Part shown: positions 43,763 through 50,690 of the stretch, piece by piece
Numbering within the stretch: the stretch's first letter is position 1
How the letters are laid out: each line of letters starts with the position of its first letter
Assembly: GCA_025060415.1 (NCBI GenBank)
Contig: JANXBT010000001.1
Coordinates: 68,313 to 132,312, forward strand
From: Candidatus Bipolaricaulota bacterium
GTDB taxonomy: Bacteria > Bipolaricaulota > Bipolaricaulia > Bipolaricaulales > Bipolaricaulaceae
Reading direction: 5' to 3'
Length of the DNA stretch: 64,000 nt
Translations under genes and position numbers: made by a program
Notes under the pieces: generated by a model
The model's database searches: none
Told to the model about the DNA's origin: nothing
Seen by the model: the letters and a program-made list of their open reading frames with translations, nothing else

Positions 43763-44388
43763 TTCCCCTCCTTGGCCGCGAAATCATATCCAGAAAGGGG
43801 AAGGCGAGCGAGGATTTCCGCGGTGACTTGGGCGGGGGGAAGGGTGGCGTCGATCACGTAACCGCGGGGCACCGTGCGGATGAACTCCAGATAGGCCAGG
43901 CGCACCTGGGTGAAAAAGCCCAGGCCTTCCCCTTCGAACCGGTCCCGCAGGGGCGTGCGCGCCAGGGCCACCTGCGGCGGCAAATCCAGGAGGAACACGT
44001 AGTCCGGCTGCAGCCCCCCGGTGGCCAGCTCGTTGAGCCTTTGGATGAGGTCCAAGGGGAGGCCGCGGCCCCGCCCCTGATAGGCCAAGCTGGAGAGGGT
44101 GTAGCGGGAGCAGAGGACCCACTTGCCCTGGGCCAGGGCGGGCTTGATCACCTCCTCCACGTGCTCGTGGCGGTCGGCCACCAGGAGAAGGAGCTCGGTG
44201 AGGGGGCGCATGCGGCTGGCGGGGTCCAGGAGGATCGTGCGGATCCGCTCTCCCAGCGGGGTTCCCCCCGGCTCCCGCGTGGTCACCACCGGGATCCCCC
44301 GCGCGGCGAGGGCCTGGGCCAGAAGGCGAAGCTGGGTGGACTTCCCCGCGGCGTCCGGGCCCTCCAGCACGATGAACAAGGGCTTCAT
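43759..44388 (-). CDS. tmk: Thymidylate kinase
   Basis: 209 residues. Phosphorylates dTMP to dTDP in the cytoplasm. The P-loop is EGPDAAGKSTQ (residues 9-19), the DRH-type substrate motif is ADRHEHVEE, and the lid includes RDRFEGEGLGFF. TREPGGTPLGERIRTILL is the family signature. The start at 44388 overlaps the lspA stop as ATGA, and its stop overlaps dnaN in the same way. The three genes lspA-tmk-dnaN are one translationally coupled operon. Confidence 0.95.
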   Translation of the reverse strand: MKPLFIVLEGPDAAGKSTQLRLLAQALAARGIPVVTTREPGGTPLGERIRTILLDPASRMRPLTELLLLVADRHEHVEEVIKPALAQGKWVLCSRYTLSSLAYQGRGRGLPLDLIQRLNELATGGLQPDYVFLLDLPPQVALARTPLRDRFEGEGLGFFTQVRLAYLEFIRTVPRGYVIDATLPPAQVTAEILARLPLSGYDFAAKEGK

Positions 44389-44825
44389 CGTCCGCTCCTG
44401 AGGAGCCCCAGCCCCAAGAGGAGGGCGCCCAGGACGATGGCGGCGTCGGCCACGTTGAACACGGGGAAGCGGGGGAGCTCCAGGAAGTCCAGGACGTAGC
44501 CGAGCCGGACCCGGTCGATGAGGTTGCCCAGGGCCCCGGCGGCCACCAGGGCCGCGCCCCAGCCCCAAAGGCCCCGGGCCCGGCCCGAGAGGAGGAACGC
44601 TCCCAAGAGCACGGTGGCCACGGCCGCCGTGGCCAGGAACGCCGCCGCGCCCTGGGGGAAGAGGCCGAACGCCGCGCCCGCGTTGTGCACCCGCGTCACG
44701 CTGAGCAGCGGGGGCAGCACAGGGAGGCGCTCGCCCAGGGCGAGGTGGCGTTCCACCCAGGCCTTGAGCCCCTGATCCAGGGCCAGGACCCCGGCCCCCA
44801 CCGCCCACCACGGCCCGCGCTTCAT
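44385..44825 (-). CDS. lspA: Lipoprotein signal peptidase (signal peptidase II)
   Basis: 146-residue inner-membrane aspartyl protease that removes lipoprotein signals after Lgt. Four membrane helices are seen. The catalytic aspartates are Asp104 in GALGNLIDRVRLGYVLDFL and Asp127 in FPVFNVADAAI. VTRVHNAGAAFG is the conserved exposed loop. A TAGACT hexamer on the minus strand ends eight bases before the ATG and there is no ribosome binding site. It is divergent from the RNA methyltransferase gene. Confidence 0.95.
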   Translation of the reverse strand: MKRGPWWAVGAGVLALDQGLKAWVERHLALGERLPVLPPLLSVTRVHNAGAAFGLFPQGAAAFLATAAVATVLLGAFLLSGRARGLWGWGAALVAAGALGNLIDRVRLGYVLDFLELPRFPVFNVADAAIVLGALLLGLGLLRSGR

Positions 44826-44911
44826 CCCCCGCCAGTCTACCGTTCCCGCGGAGGCCCCGCCAAAGCTCCGGCCTTGCCCGCCCTCTTTTCTTCCCGTAGG
44901 CTTCTGGGCCC
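44826..44911. promoter_or_regulatory. Divergent promoters of lspA and the RNA methyltransferase gene
   Basis: Plus strand: TTGCCC (44874-44879), a 17-base spacer and TAGGCT (44897-44902), ending nine bases before the ATG at 44912. Minus strand: TAGACT (44839-44834), ending eight bases before the lspA ATG. Neither gene has a Shine-Dalgarno sequence, so both transcripts look leaderless. Confidence 0.6.
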
Positions 44912-45466
44912 ATGGCCCGGCTGTACATCGCCCTTTTGCACTTCCCCATGCGCAACCGGGAGGGGCAGGTGGTGGCCACCGCCCTCACCTCCCTGGACGT
45001 GCCGGACCTGGCGCGCACCGCCCGCACCTACGGCGTGCACCGGTTCTACCTGGTGCACCCCTTGGAGAGCCAGCGCCGCATCGCCGCGCGCCTGGTGGAG
45101 TTCTGGCTTTCGGAGGAGGAGCTCCCCTCGCGGCGGGAGGCGCTGGAGCTCGTGGCCATCCGGGCGGATCTGGAGGAGGTGTACGAGGAGATCACGGCCC
45201 AGGAGGGGCGGCCGCCGTGGGTGTTGGGGACCACGGCCCGGGCCCACCGCCTCCCCTATCCCAAGGTGGCCTGGGAGGAGGCCCGGCAGCGGCTGCGGGA
45301 GGTGCCCACCCTGGTGCTGTTCGGCACGGGCCACGGCATGACCGACGAGCTCCTGGCCGCGTGCGATGCGCTCCTCCCCGCGGTGCGGGCCGGCGGGTAC
45401 AATCACCTTTCTGTACGGGCCGCAGCGGCCATTATCCTGGACCGCTTGAAAGGAGAGGAACCATGA
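44912..45466 (+). CDS. SAM-dependent RNA methyltransferase (RNMT_2 type)
   Basis: 184 residues. It matches the SpoU/TrmD-like (SPOUT) domain family often found next to rplS and trmD: LYIALLHFPMRNREGQVVATALTSLDVPDLARTARTYGV opens it, VLGTTARAHRLPYPKVAWEEA lies in the middle, and the knot region is VLFGTGHGMTDELLAACDALLPAV with YNHLSVRAAAAIILDRL. The SPOUT knot binds S-adenosylmethionine. The RNA target is unknown, tRNA being a fair guess. It is first in the operon with rplS, whose start overlaps its stop. No trmD is present beside it. Confidence 0.82.
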   Translation: MARLYIALLHFPMRNREGQVVATALTSLDVPDLARTARTYGVHRFYLVHPLESQRRIAARLVEFWLSEEELPSRREALELVAIRADLEEVYEEITAQEGRPPWVLGTTARAHRLPYPKVAWEEARQRLREVPTLVLFGTGHGMTDELLAACDALLPAVRAGGYNHLSVRAAAAIILDRLKGEEP

Positions 45467-45804
45467 CCGGAATGGATGATCTCCTCAGGATCGCCACGTC
45501 CCAGTTCGTGCGGGAGGACCTCCCGGAGTTTCGGCCTGGCGACATCATCCGCCTTTACGAGCGCATTTCCGAGGGCGCTCGGGAGCGCCTCCAGCCCTTC
45601 GAAGGGGTGGTGCTCAAGATCGCCGGAAGCGGGGTGAACCGGACGGTGACGGTGCGCCGGGTGGCGGCCGGCGTGGGCGTGGAGCGCACCATCCCCCTTT
45701 GCTCCCCCAAGATCGCGCGCATTGAGGTGGTGAAGCGGAACACGGTGCGGCAGAGCCGGCCCTACTGGCTGCGGCGGGTCACCCGCATCCACAAGATCCA
45801 GTGA
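45463..45804 (+). CDS. rplS: Ribosomal protein L19
   Basis: 113-residue large-subunit protein located at the subunit interface. The sequence FRPGDIIRLYERISEGARERLQPFEGVVL followed by NRTVTVRRVAAGVGVERTIPL, and the C-terminal signature KIARIEVVKRNTVRQSRPYWLR are characteristic. The ATG at 45463 overlaps the methyltransferase stop and has AAAGGAGAGG upstream; an ATG three codons later is possible. The stop overlaps the lepB start as TGATG. Confidence 0.95.
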   Translation: MTGMDDLLRIATSQFVREDLPEFRPGDIIRLYERISEGARERLQPFEGVVLKIAGSGVNRTVTVRRVAAGVGVERTIPLCSPKIARIEVVKRNTVRQSRPYWLRRVTRIHKIQ

Positions 45805-46766
45805 TGGGCAGGGCAGGGAAGCGGCCGGCCTGGCCGGTGCGGGTCTGGCGGTGGTACCGGGCCCGCCGCAAGGCCAAAAAGCCGCCCTGGCTCATCCGTC
45901 TCTTGCGCCGCAAGGGGGTGCAGCTCTCCCCCCGCGCCGAGCGCTACCTCGCTTGGGCGGAGACCCTCGCGGAGGTCGGCCTCCTCTTTTGGCTCATCAT
46001 CACCTACGTCACCGTGCGCATGACCGTGCCCACCGGGTCCATGATCCCCGCCATCCTCCCCGGGGATTCCTTTTTCGTGGACATCCTCTCCTACCACTTC
46101 CGCGAGCCGGCGCCGGGGCGCATCGTGGTGTTTTGGTTTTTGGAGGAGCTGCGGGTGGCGGGGGTGCGGCCGGGGAGCCCCGCGGCGGAGGCCGGCCTGC
46201 AGAAGGGGGACTACCTCGTGGCGCCCGGCCGCTGGGACCTCGGGGTGGGCGGGGAGCCCGTCCCCTCCCTGCGCACCCTCGCCCGGCGCATCCAGGCCGC
46301 CCAGGGCTCCACCCTGGAGTTCACCGTCCTGCGGGAGATCACCGCCCGGGAGGCCCAGGTCGTCACCTGCTACGTGCGCGTGCCCCCGGGGGCCAAGGAC
46401 CTTGGGGACCTGGGGGTGGACTACAAGGCGCGGCGGGCGCGGTACGTGAAGCGCCTCATCGCCAAGGGCGGCCAGACGGTGCAGATCGCGCCGGGGGGGA
46501 AGGTCCTCGTGGACGGGATGCCCCTCCCCCCCTTGGCGGACCGCGTCTACGCCCGCACGGGCCTCGGGATCCGCTACGGGACCGAGCCCACCCTCGTCCC
46601 GCCCGGCCACCTCTTCGTGCTGGGGGACAACACCCTCAACTCCTACGACTCCCGCTACTGGGGGTTCGTGCCCGAGGAGGACTTCATCGGCTGCCCGTTC
46701 TTCCGGGTCTGGCCGTTCGCCCGCTTCGGCCCCATGAACGGGTACTTCTGGTCCGGCCTGTTTTAG
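45804..46766 (+). CDS. lepB: Signal peptidase I with an inserted PDZ-like domain
   Basis: 320 residues, membrane-anchored. A basic N-terminus precedes one membrane helix (VGLLFWLIITYVTVR). The catalytic serine is Ser79 in PTGSMIPAILPGD and the lysine is Lys216 in RYVKRLIAKGGQ. Box E, GDNTLNSYDSRYWGFVP, is intact. Between them, residues about 116-195 form a PDZ-like unit: VAGVRPGSPAAEAGLQKGDYLV, then GVGGEPVPSLRTLARRIQAAQG and LEFTVLRE. Classical LepB has only a beta cap there. The enzyme cleaves exported proteins, and the PDZ could present substrates or sense termini. It is third in the methyltransferase-rplS-lepB operon. Confidence 0.9.
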   Translation: MGRAGKRPAWPVRVWRWYRARRKAKKPPWLIRLLRRKGVQLSPRAERYLAWAETLAEVGLLFWLIITYVTVRMTVPTGSMIPAILPGDSFFVDILSYHFREPAPGRIVVFWFLEELRVAGVRPGSPAAEAGLQKGDYLVAPGRWDLGVGGEPVPSLRTLARRIQAAQGSTLEFTVLREITAREAQVVTCYVRVPPGAKDLGDLGVDYKARRARYVKRLIAKGGQTVQIAPGGKVLVDGMPLPPLADRVYARTGLGIRYGTEPTLVPPGHLFVLGDNTLNSYDSRYWGFVPEEDFIGCPFFRVWPFARFGPMNGYFWSGLF

Positions 46767-47320
46767 CGGCGGCGCTCCCCCCGCCAGGGGTCGCCCACGT
46801 CGTGGTACCCCCGCTCCTCCCAATAGCCCCGCTTGAGGTCCCTCCGGAACTCCAAGGCCACGAGGTACTTCGCGCTCTTCCACGCGTAGAGGGAGGGTAC
46901 GACGAGGCGCAAGGGCCAGCCGTGCTCGAGGGGCAAGGGGTTCCCGTTTAGGGAGTGGGCGAGGACCGTCTCCGGCCGGGCGAAGTGGGGGAGGGGCACG
47001 TTGGTGCTGTACCCATCGCGGCCGTAGGCCACCACCCACGCCGCCTCCGGGTCCGGCCGCACCAGCTCCACCAGGGTCGCTCCGGAGACCCCCTCCCAAA
47101 GGAGGTCGGGCACGCTCCAGCCCTCCACGCAGTGGAAGTCCGCGCGCACCTGAACCTGGGGGAGGGCGAGGAGCTCGGCCCAGGTGAGCTCCTGGGGCTG
47201 GGCTACGGCCCCCACCAGCCGCAGCCGGAAGTCCCGCAGGTCCAAAGGGGGGACGGGGCCGATGTCGTAAACGATGAGCTCCTCGACCCAGCGCTGTCCC
47301 GGGGGGAGGCGTCCGCTCAT
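46763..47320 (-). CDS. Sulfite oxidase-like molybdopterin enzyme
   Basis: 185 residues corresponding to the molybdopterin-binding catalytic domain of the sulfite oxidase/MsrP family. The molybdenum-ligand cysteine is Cys64 in RADFHCVEGWSV. NGNPLPLEHGWPLRLVVPSLYAWKSAKYL is the conserved cofactor region. No twin-arginine or other signal is present, so the protein is probably cytoplasmic, and there is no haem or dimerisation domain. The start overlaps the creatininase-like stop as ATGA. The substrate is unknown. mobB, a gene for molybdenum cofactor work, lies 9 kb away. Confidence 0.85.
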   Translation of the reverse strand: MSGRLPPGQRWVEELIVYDIGPVPPLDLRDFRLRLVGAVAQPQELTWAELLALPQVQVRADFHCVEGWSVPDLLWEGVSGATLVELVRPDPEAAWVVAYGRDGYSTNVPLPHFARPETVLAHSLNGNPLPLEHGWPLRLVVPSLYAWKSAKYLVALEFRRDLKRGYWEERGYHDVGDPWRGERRR

Positions 47321-48078
47321 GGCAGATGGGGTTTGGGCGCGAGGGCCTCCTCGGGCTGGGCCGCCAACCACCGGCAGAACGCGTCCAGGCGCTCCGCGGC
47401 CGCCGCCAACACCCGCTCGCCCTTCTCCACCGTGGCCCGGCCGGGATCCCCAATGCACCCGCTTTGGGAGAAGTCCAGGGTGTCGAACCCCACCTCCACG
47501 CCCTCAACCCTTTTCCCCCATTCGGGCGCGCTCCGCTCCGCGGCCTCCCGGTACCGCTCCGGGCGCACGAGCTCCGGCGCGATGGCCAGCATCACCGCCG
47601 TCTCCAGCTCGCCCGCGTGGGAGCCGCTCCCCTCGATCACTTGGGCGATGACCTCGGAGACGGCCCGCCACCACACGTACACGAAGGCGTAGATCCTCTC
47701 CTGGCGCAGGCGGCGGGCGGCCTCCTCCAGGGCCGCGGTGTTCCCCCCATGGCCGTTCACGAACACGAGCTTGCGGAGCCCGTGGCTGGCCAGGGCCCGG
47801 GCCACGCCCATCACGTAGTCCCGCAGCACCTCCGGCGGCACCCACAACGTGCCCCAGAACTGGCGGTGGTGCTCGGAGACGCCCACGGGGACGGTGGGGA
47901 GCACGAGCCATCCGCCCCGGGCGCTCGCCCGCCGCGCGATCTCTTGCGCCGTGAGCCAGTCCGTGCCCAAGGGGAGATGGGGACCGTGCTGCTCCGTGGA
48001 CCCAACGGGGAAGAGGGCCACCTGGGCCTTCCCCAACGCCTCCCGGGCCTGGGCCCAGCTCATCCGCGAAAGCTCCAT
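47317..48078 (-). CDS. Creatininase-family amidohydrolase
   Basis: 253 residues of the creatininase/FAPy deformylase superfamily, zinc-dependent cytoplasmic amidases. Metal-site motifs are EQHGPHLPLGTD, VFVNGHGGNTAAL and GSHAGELETAVML. Members act on creatinine, formamidopyrimidines or mycofactocin precursors; nothing here chooses between them. The start at 48078 has GGAGGAGGGGG. It is cotranscribed with the molybdopterin enzyme, with an ATGA overlap. Confidence 0.85.
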   Translation of the reverse strand: MELSRMSWAQAREALGKAQVALFPVGSTEQHGPHLPLGTDWLTAQEIARRASARGGWLVLPTVPVGVSEHHRQFWGTLWVPPEVLRDYVMGVARALASHGLRKLVFVNGHGGNTAALEEAARRLRQERIYAFVYVWWRAVSEVIAQVIEGSGSHAGELETAVMLAIAPELVRPERYREAAERSAPEWGKRVEGVEVGFDTLDFSQSGCIGDPGRATVEKGERVLAAAAERLDAFCRWLAAQPEEALAPKPHLP

Positions 48079-48105
48079 ACCCCCTCCTCCTTTCCTCCGC
48101 GACCT

Positions 48106-48134
48106 TTGCCTGGGCTTTCCCCAACCGCTATCCT
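48106..48134 (+). promoter_or_regulatory. Promoter of the beta-helix/DUF192 gene
   Basis: TTGCCT (48106-48111), a 17-base spacer and TATCCT (48129-48134). The leader is about 18-20 nt with AAGGAGG before the ATG at 48160. The elements lie in the 81-bp divergent gap with the creatininase-like gene. Confidence 0.55.
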
Positions 48135-48159
48135 TGTGGCCCAAGTCTAAGGAGGGGGA

Positions 48160-50010
48160 ATGCGCAAGGCAATCGTTTTTGGGCTTTGCCTTCTGGCCCT
48201 CGCCGCCGGGGCGCAGGAGCGGGGGCCGATCGTCATCCTTTCCGACCAGGACTTCACCGCGGAGAACGGGGTGGTCGCGGGAACCGGCACGCCCACGGAT
48301 CCCTACCTCCTTGTGGGGTGGACCATCCGCGTCCCCGCGGACCAGCCCTTCGGGATCCGCATCGAGAACACGCGCAAGGCCTTCGTCCTGCGGGGGTGCC
48401 GCGTCCTCGGGGCCCAGGACCCCCGGGGCGCCGCGATCCTCCTTCAAAACGTGACCGGCGGGGTGGTCGAGGACTGCCTTGTGCAAGACAGCGTGAACGG
48501 CCTCCGCATCCAGTCCTCCCGAAAGCTCGTGGTGCGCGAGAACTTCTTTGGGGTCTCGGGCGTGGGCCTCCAGGTCCTCGGGACCGCCCCGGAGGACTAC
48601 GACCACCTCATCGAGGCCACGAACACCGTGAACGGAAAGCCGGTGTTCTACTATTTTGGGCTCAAGGACCGGGTGCTGGTGGGGCTGGACGCCGGGCACA
48701 TCACCCTGGCCGCTGCGGAGAACGTGGTGCTGCGCGAGCCCAAAATTGACCAGACCGACGGCATCGTGGTGGCCTTCTCCCGGCGGGTGCGGATTGAAGG
48801 CGCGGACATCTCCCGGCCCCGCAGCCACGGGATCCTCATCCTCTCCTCGCCCGGCACGGTGGTACGCGACTCCCCGCGCATCGCCAACTCCAAGGAGGCC
48901 GGGATCGCCGTCTGGCTCTCCGACGACGTGGTGGTGGAGAACTGCGGCATCTACGCCAACCGCGTGGGGATCTATGTAAACGCCTCCGACCGCTTCCTTG
49001 CCCAAAACAACGCGTTTGCGGCCGGCCCCGTGGGCGTGCACATCGCGGGGGCCTCCCAGGAGCCCGTGGTGCGCAAAAGCCTCTTCTACCAGAACCCCTA
49101 CGGCGTGAAGATCGAGTCCGCCCTGGGGCCGGTGGTGGAGGCCTCCAGCTTCTGGCAGGGCGACGTCGCCGTGTTCCTCGACAGAGGGGTGCGCTACGCC
49201 CGCGTGGCCCGGAACTCCATGATCGCCTACGGCTATGGGGTCTCGAACTTCGGCTCCCAGGGGATCATCGAGCTCAACCACATCGTGCGGGCCAACATCG
49301 GCATCATCTTCGAGGAGGCCTATCAAGAGGCGTTCCCCACGGGAAACGTCGTGCGGCACAACGTCATCTACCGGTCTTGGGACGGGTTCTACTTCGGCCG
49401 GGAATCGCGGGACACGGAGATCTACGAGAACCTGGTGTGGGAGTGCCGGCGGGCGGCGCGGGATTTCGGGCAGAACCGGTGGGCGCCCTATGGCCGGGGG
49501 AACTGGTACTCCCACTACACGGGCCCGGACCGCGGGGACGGGATCGGCGCCACCCCCCTCGAGTTCGGGGGCGGGGGGAGGGACCCGGCGCCCCTCCTGG
49601 CCCCGCCGCCCCTGCCCGCCCTGCCGGGGGTCCTGGGCACGCTGGCCCGCCGCACCGCGGTCCTCCAGGATGAGGACGGCCGCACCCTGCGCCTGCCCGT
49701 CCTCCTGGCCGACGAGGCCCACGAGCGGTTCCTCGGCTTCATGGGCGTCCCGCCGGAATGGGCCGAGGACCTGGCCATCCTCTTCGTGTTCGAGAGCCCC
49801 GCGGTGAGCCAGTTCCACATGCAGAACGTGTTCGTGGAGCTGGAGATCGTGTTCTTCGGGGCGGACGGGAGGTTCTTGGGTCGGAACCGCATGCCGCCCG
49901 AGGCGCCGGACCGGTACGGGGCGGCCAGCCCCTTCCTCACGGCCCTGGAGGTGCCCGCCGGCCGTCTTGGGGGGCTGGGCCGGGCCATCCGCCTGGTGGG
50001 CCTGGAGTGA
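48160..50010 (+). CDS. Secreted beta-helix (NosD-like) and DUF192 fusion protein
   Basis: 616 residues with a signal peptide (MRKAIVFGLCLLALAAGAQ). Residues about 60-430 are a right-handed beta-helix of the NosD/periplasmic copper-binding type, with repeated turns such as GIRIENTRKAFVLRGC, GGVVEDCLVQDSVNGLRIQ and VVVENCGIYANRVGIYV. After a proline-rich linker, residues about 495-616 match DUF192: ERFLGFMGVPPEWAEDLAILF, then HMQNVFVELEIVFFGADG and a final ALEVPAG. The two parts are normally on separate proteins. The HAD gene overlaps its stop as GTGA. An extracellular carbohydrate- or metal-related role is possible, but I cannot assign one. Confidence 0.82.
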   Translation: MRKAIVFGLCLLALAAGAQERGPIVILSDQDFTAENGVVAGTGTPTDPYLLVGWTIRVPADQPFGIRIENTRKAFVLRGCRVLGAQDPRGAAILLQNVTGGVVEDCLVQDSVNGLRIQSSRKLVVRENFFGVSGVGLQVLGTAPEDYDHLIEATNTVNGKPVFYYFGLKDRVLVGLDAGHITLAAAENVVLREPKIDQTDGIVVAFSRRVRIEGADISRPRSHGILILSSPGTVVRDSPRIANSKEAGIAVWLSDDVVVENCGIYANRVGIYVNASDRFLAQNNAFAAGPVGVHIAGASQEPVVRKSLFYQNPYGVKIESALGPVVEASSFWQGDVAVFLDRGVRYARVARNSMIAYGYGVSNFGSQGIIELNHIVRANIGIIFEEAYQEAFPTGNVVRHNVIYRSWDGFYFGRESRDTEIYENLVWECRRAARDFGQNRWAPYGRGNWYSHYTGPDRGDGIGATPLEFGGGGRDPAPLLAPPPLPALPGVLGTLARRTAVLQDEDGRTLRLPVLLADEAHERFLGFMGVPPEWAEDLAILFVFESPAVSQFHMQNVFVELEIVFFGADGRFLGRNRMPPEAPDRYGAASPFLTALEVPAGRLGGLGRAIRLVGLE

Positions 50011-50654
50011 GGGTCCGCGCGGTCTTCTTCGACCTGGACGGGACGCTCGTGCGCTACGCGGGCGTGGCGTACGAGTCCAGCTGGGGGGCCCTCGGGCTGG
50101 CCGCGGGCGTGGGCCCCCTCTGGGATGCCCTCCTCCAGCAGTACCGCGGCCAGCCCGAGCGCTACCCGGAGTGGGTGCGGGAAAACGCCCGCCACCTCAA
50201 GGGCATCCCCGTGGCCCAGGTCGCGGCCAAGATCTTCCCCCCGCCCTACGCCCCGGGCGTGCCCGAGACCGTGGCCGAGCTCCGCCGCATGGGCCTCCTC
50301 CTGGGCATCGTGTCCTCGGGGGTGTCCCTCGTGGCCGCGCGGGTGTGCGAGGAGCTCGGCCTTGATTTCTACGTGGCCAACGAGCTTCTGGTCGCCGACG
50401 GCCGCTTCACCGGCGAGGCCATCGTCCGCGTGGGCCTGAACGACAAGCTGGCCGTGGTGGAGGCCAAGGCCCGGGAGCTCGGGGTGGACCTTGCGGAGCT
50501 CGCCTTCGTGGGGGACCACGTGAACGACGTGCCCGTCCTCGCCGCGGTGGGGGTGGGCATCGCCTACGCCCCCAAGGACCCGGCGGTGGCCGCGGCCGCC
50601 CGGTTCGTGACCCACGATTTCCGGGAAATCCCTGCGCTCTTGCGCCGCAGTTGA
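50007..50654 (+). CDS. HAD-superfamily phosphatase, SerB-like
   Basis: 215 residues. The HAD motifs are FFDLDGTLV (nucleophile Asp9, acid Asp11), GIVSSGVSLVA with the motif II serine, a lysine in GLNDKLAVVEAKA and the acidic motif FVGDHVNDVPVLAAVGVGIAY. The cap is a small helical insertion. Similar proteins include phosphoserine phosphatase, but substrate-specific residues cannot be judged. The GTG start overlaps the previous stop. Its own stop lies within the TTGACG box of the ftsZ promoter. Confidence 0.85.
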   Translation: MRVRAVFFDLDGTLVRYAGVAYESSWGALGLAAGVGPLWDALLQQYRGQPERYPEWVRENARHLKGIPVAQVAAKIFPPPYAPGVPETVAELRRMGLLLGIVSSGVSLVAARVCEELGLDFYVANELLVADGRFTGEAIVRVGLNDKLAVVEAKARELGVDLAELAFVGDHVNDVPVLAAVGVGIAYAPKDPAVAAAARFVTHDFREIPALLRRS

Positions 50655-50679
50655 CGGGGGATTGCGGCCTGACCAAAAT
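50651..50679 (+). promoter_or_regulatory. Promoter of ftsZ
   Basis: TTGACG (50651-50656), a 17-base spacer and CAAAAT (50674-50679), ending 11 bases before the ftsZ ATG. No ribosome binding site is seen in the gap. The -35 overlaps the stop codon of the HAD gene. Confidence 0.5.
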
Positions 50680-50690
50680 GTCCCGTCCGG

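Noticed and set aside
44912-45466. Assignment as trmD because of the position before rplS
   Set aside because: At 184 residues it lacks the TrmD N-terminal opening and LLTGPHYTRP-type motifs. It fits the shorter RNMT_2 SPOUT family.
47317-49818. Extension of the creatininase-like frame upstream to an 833-residue protein
   Set aside because: The extra part is antisense to the beta-helix gene. A strong ribosome binding site and the family start lie at 48078.
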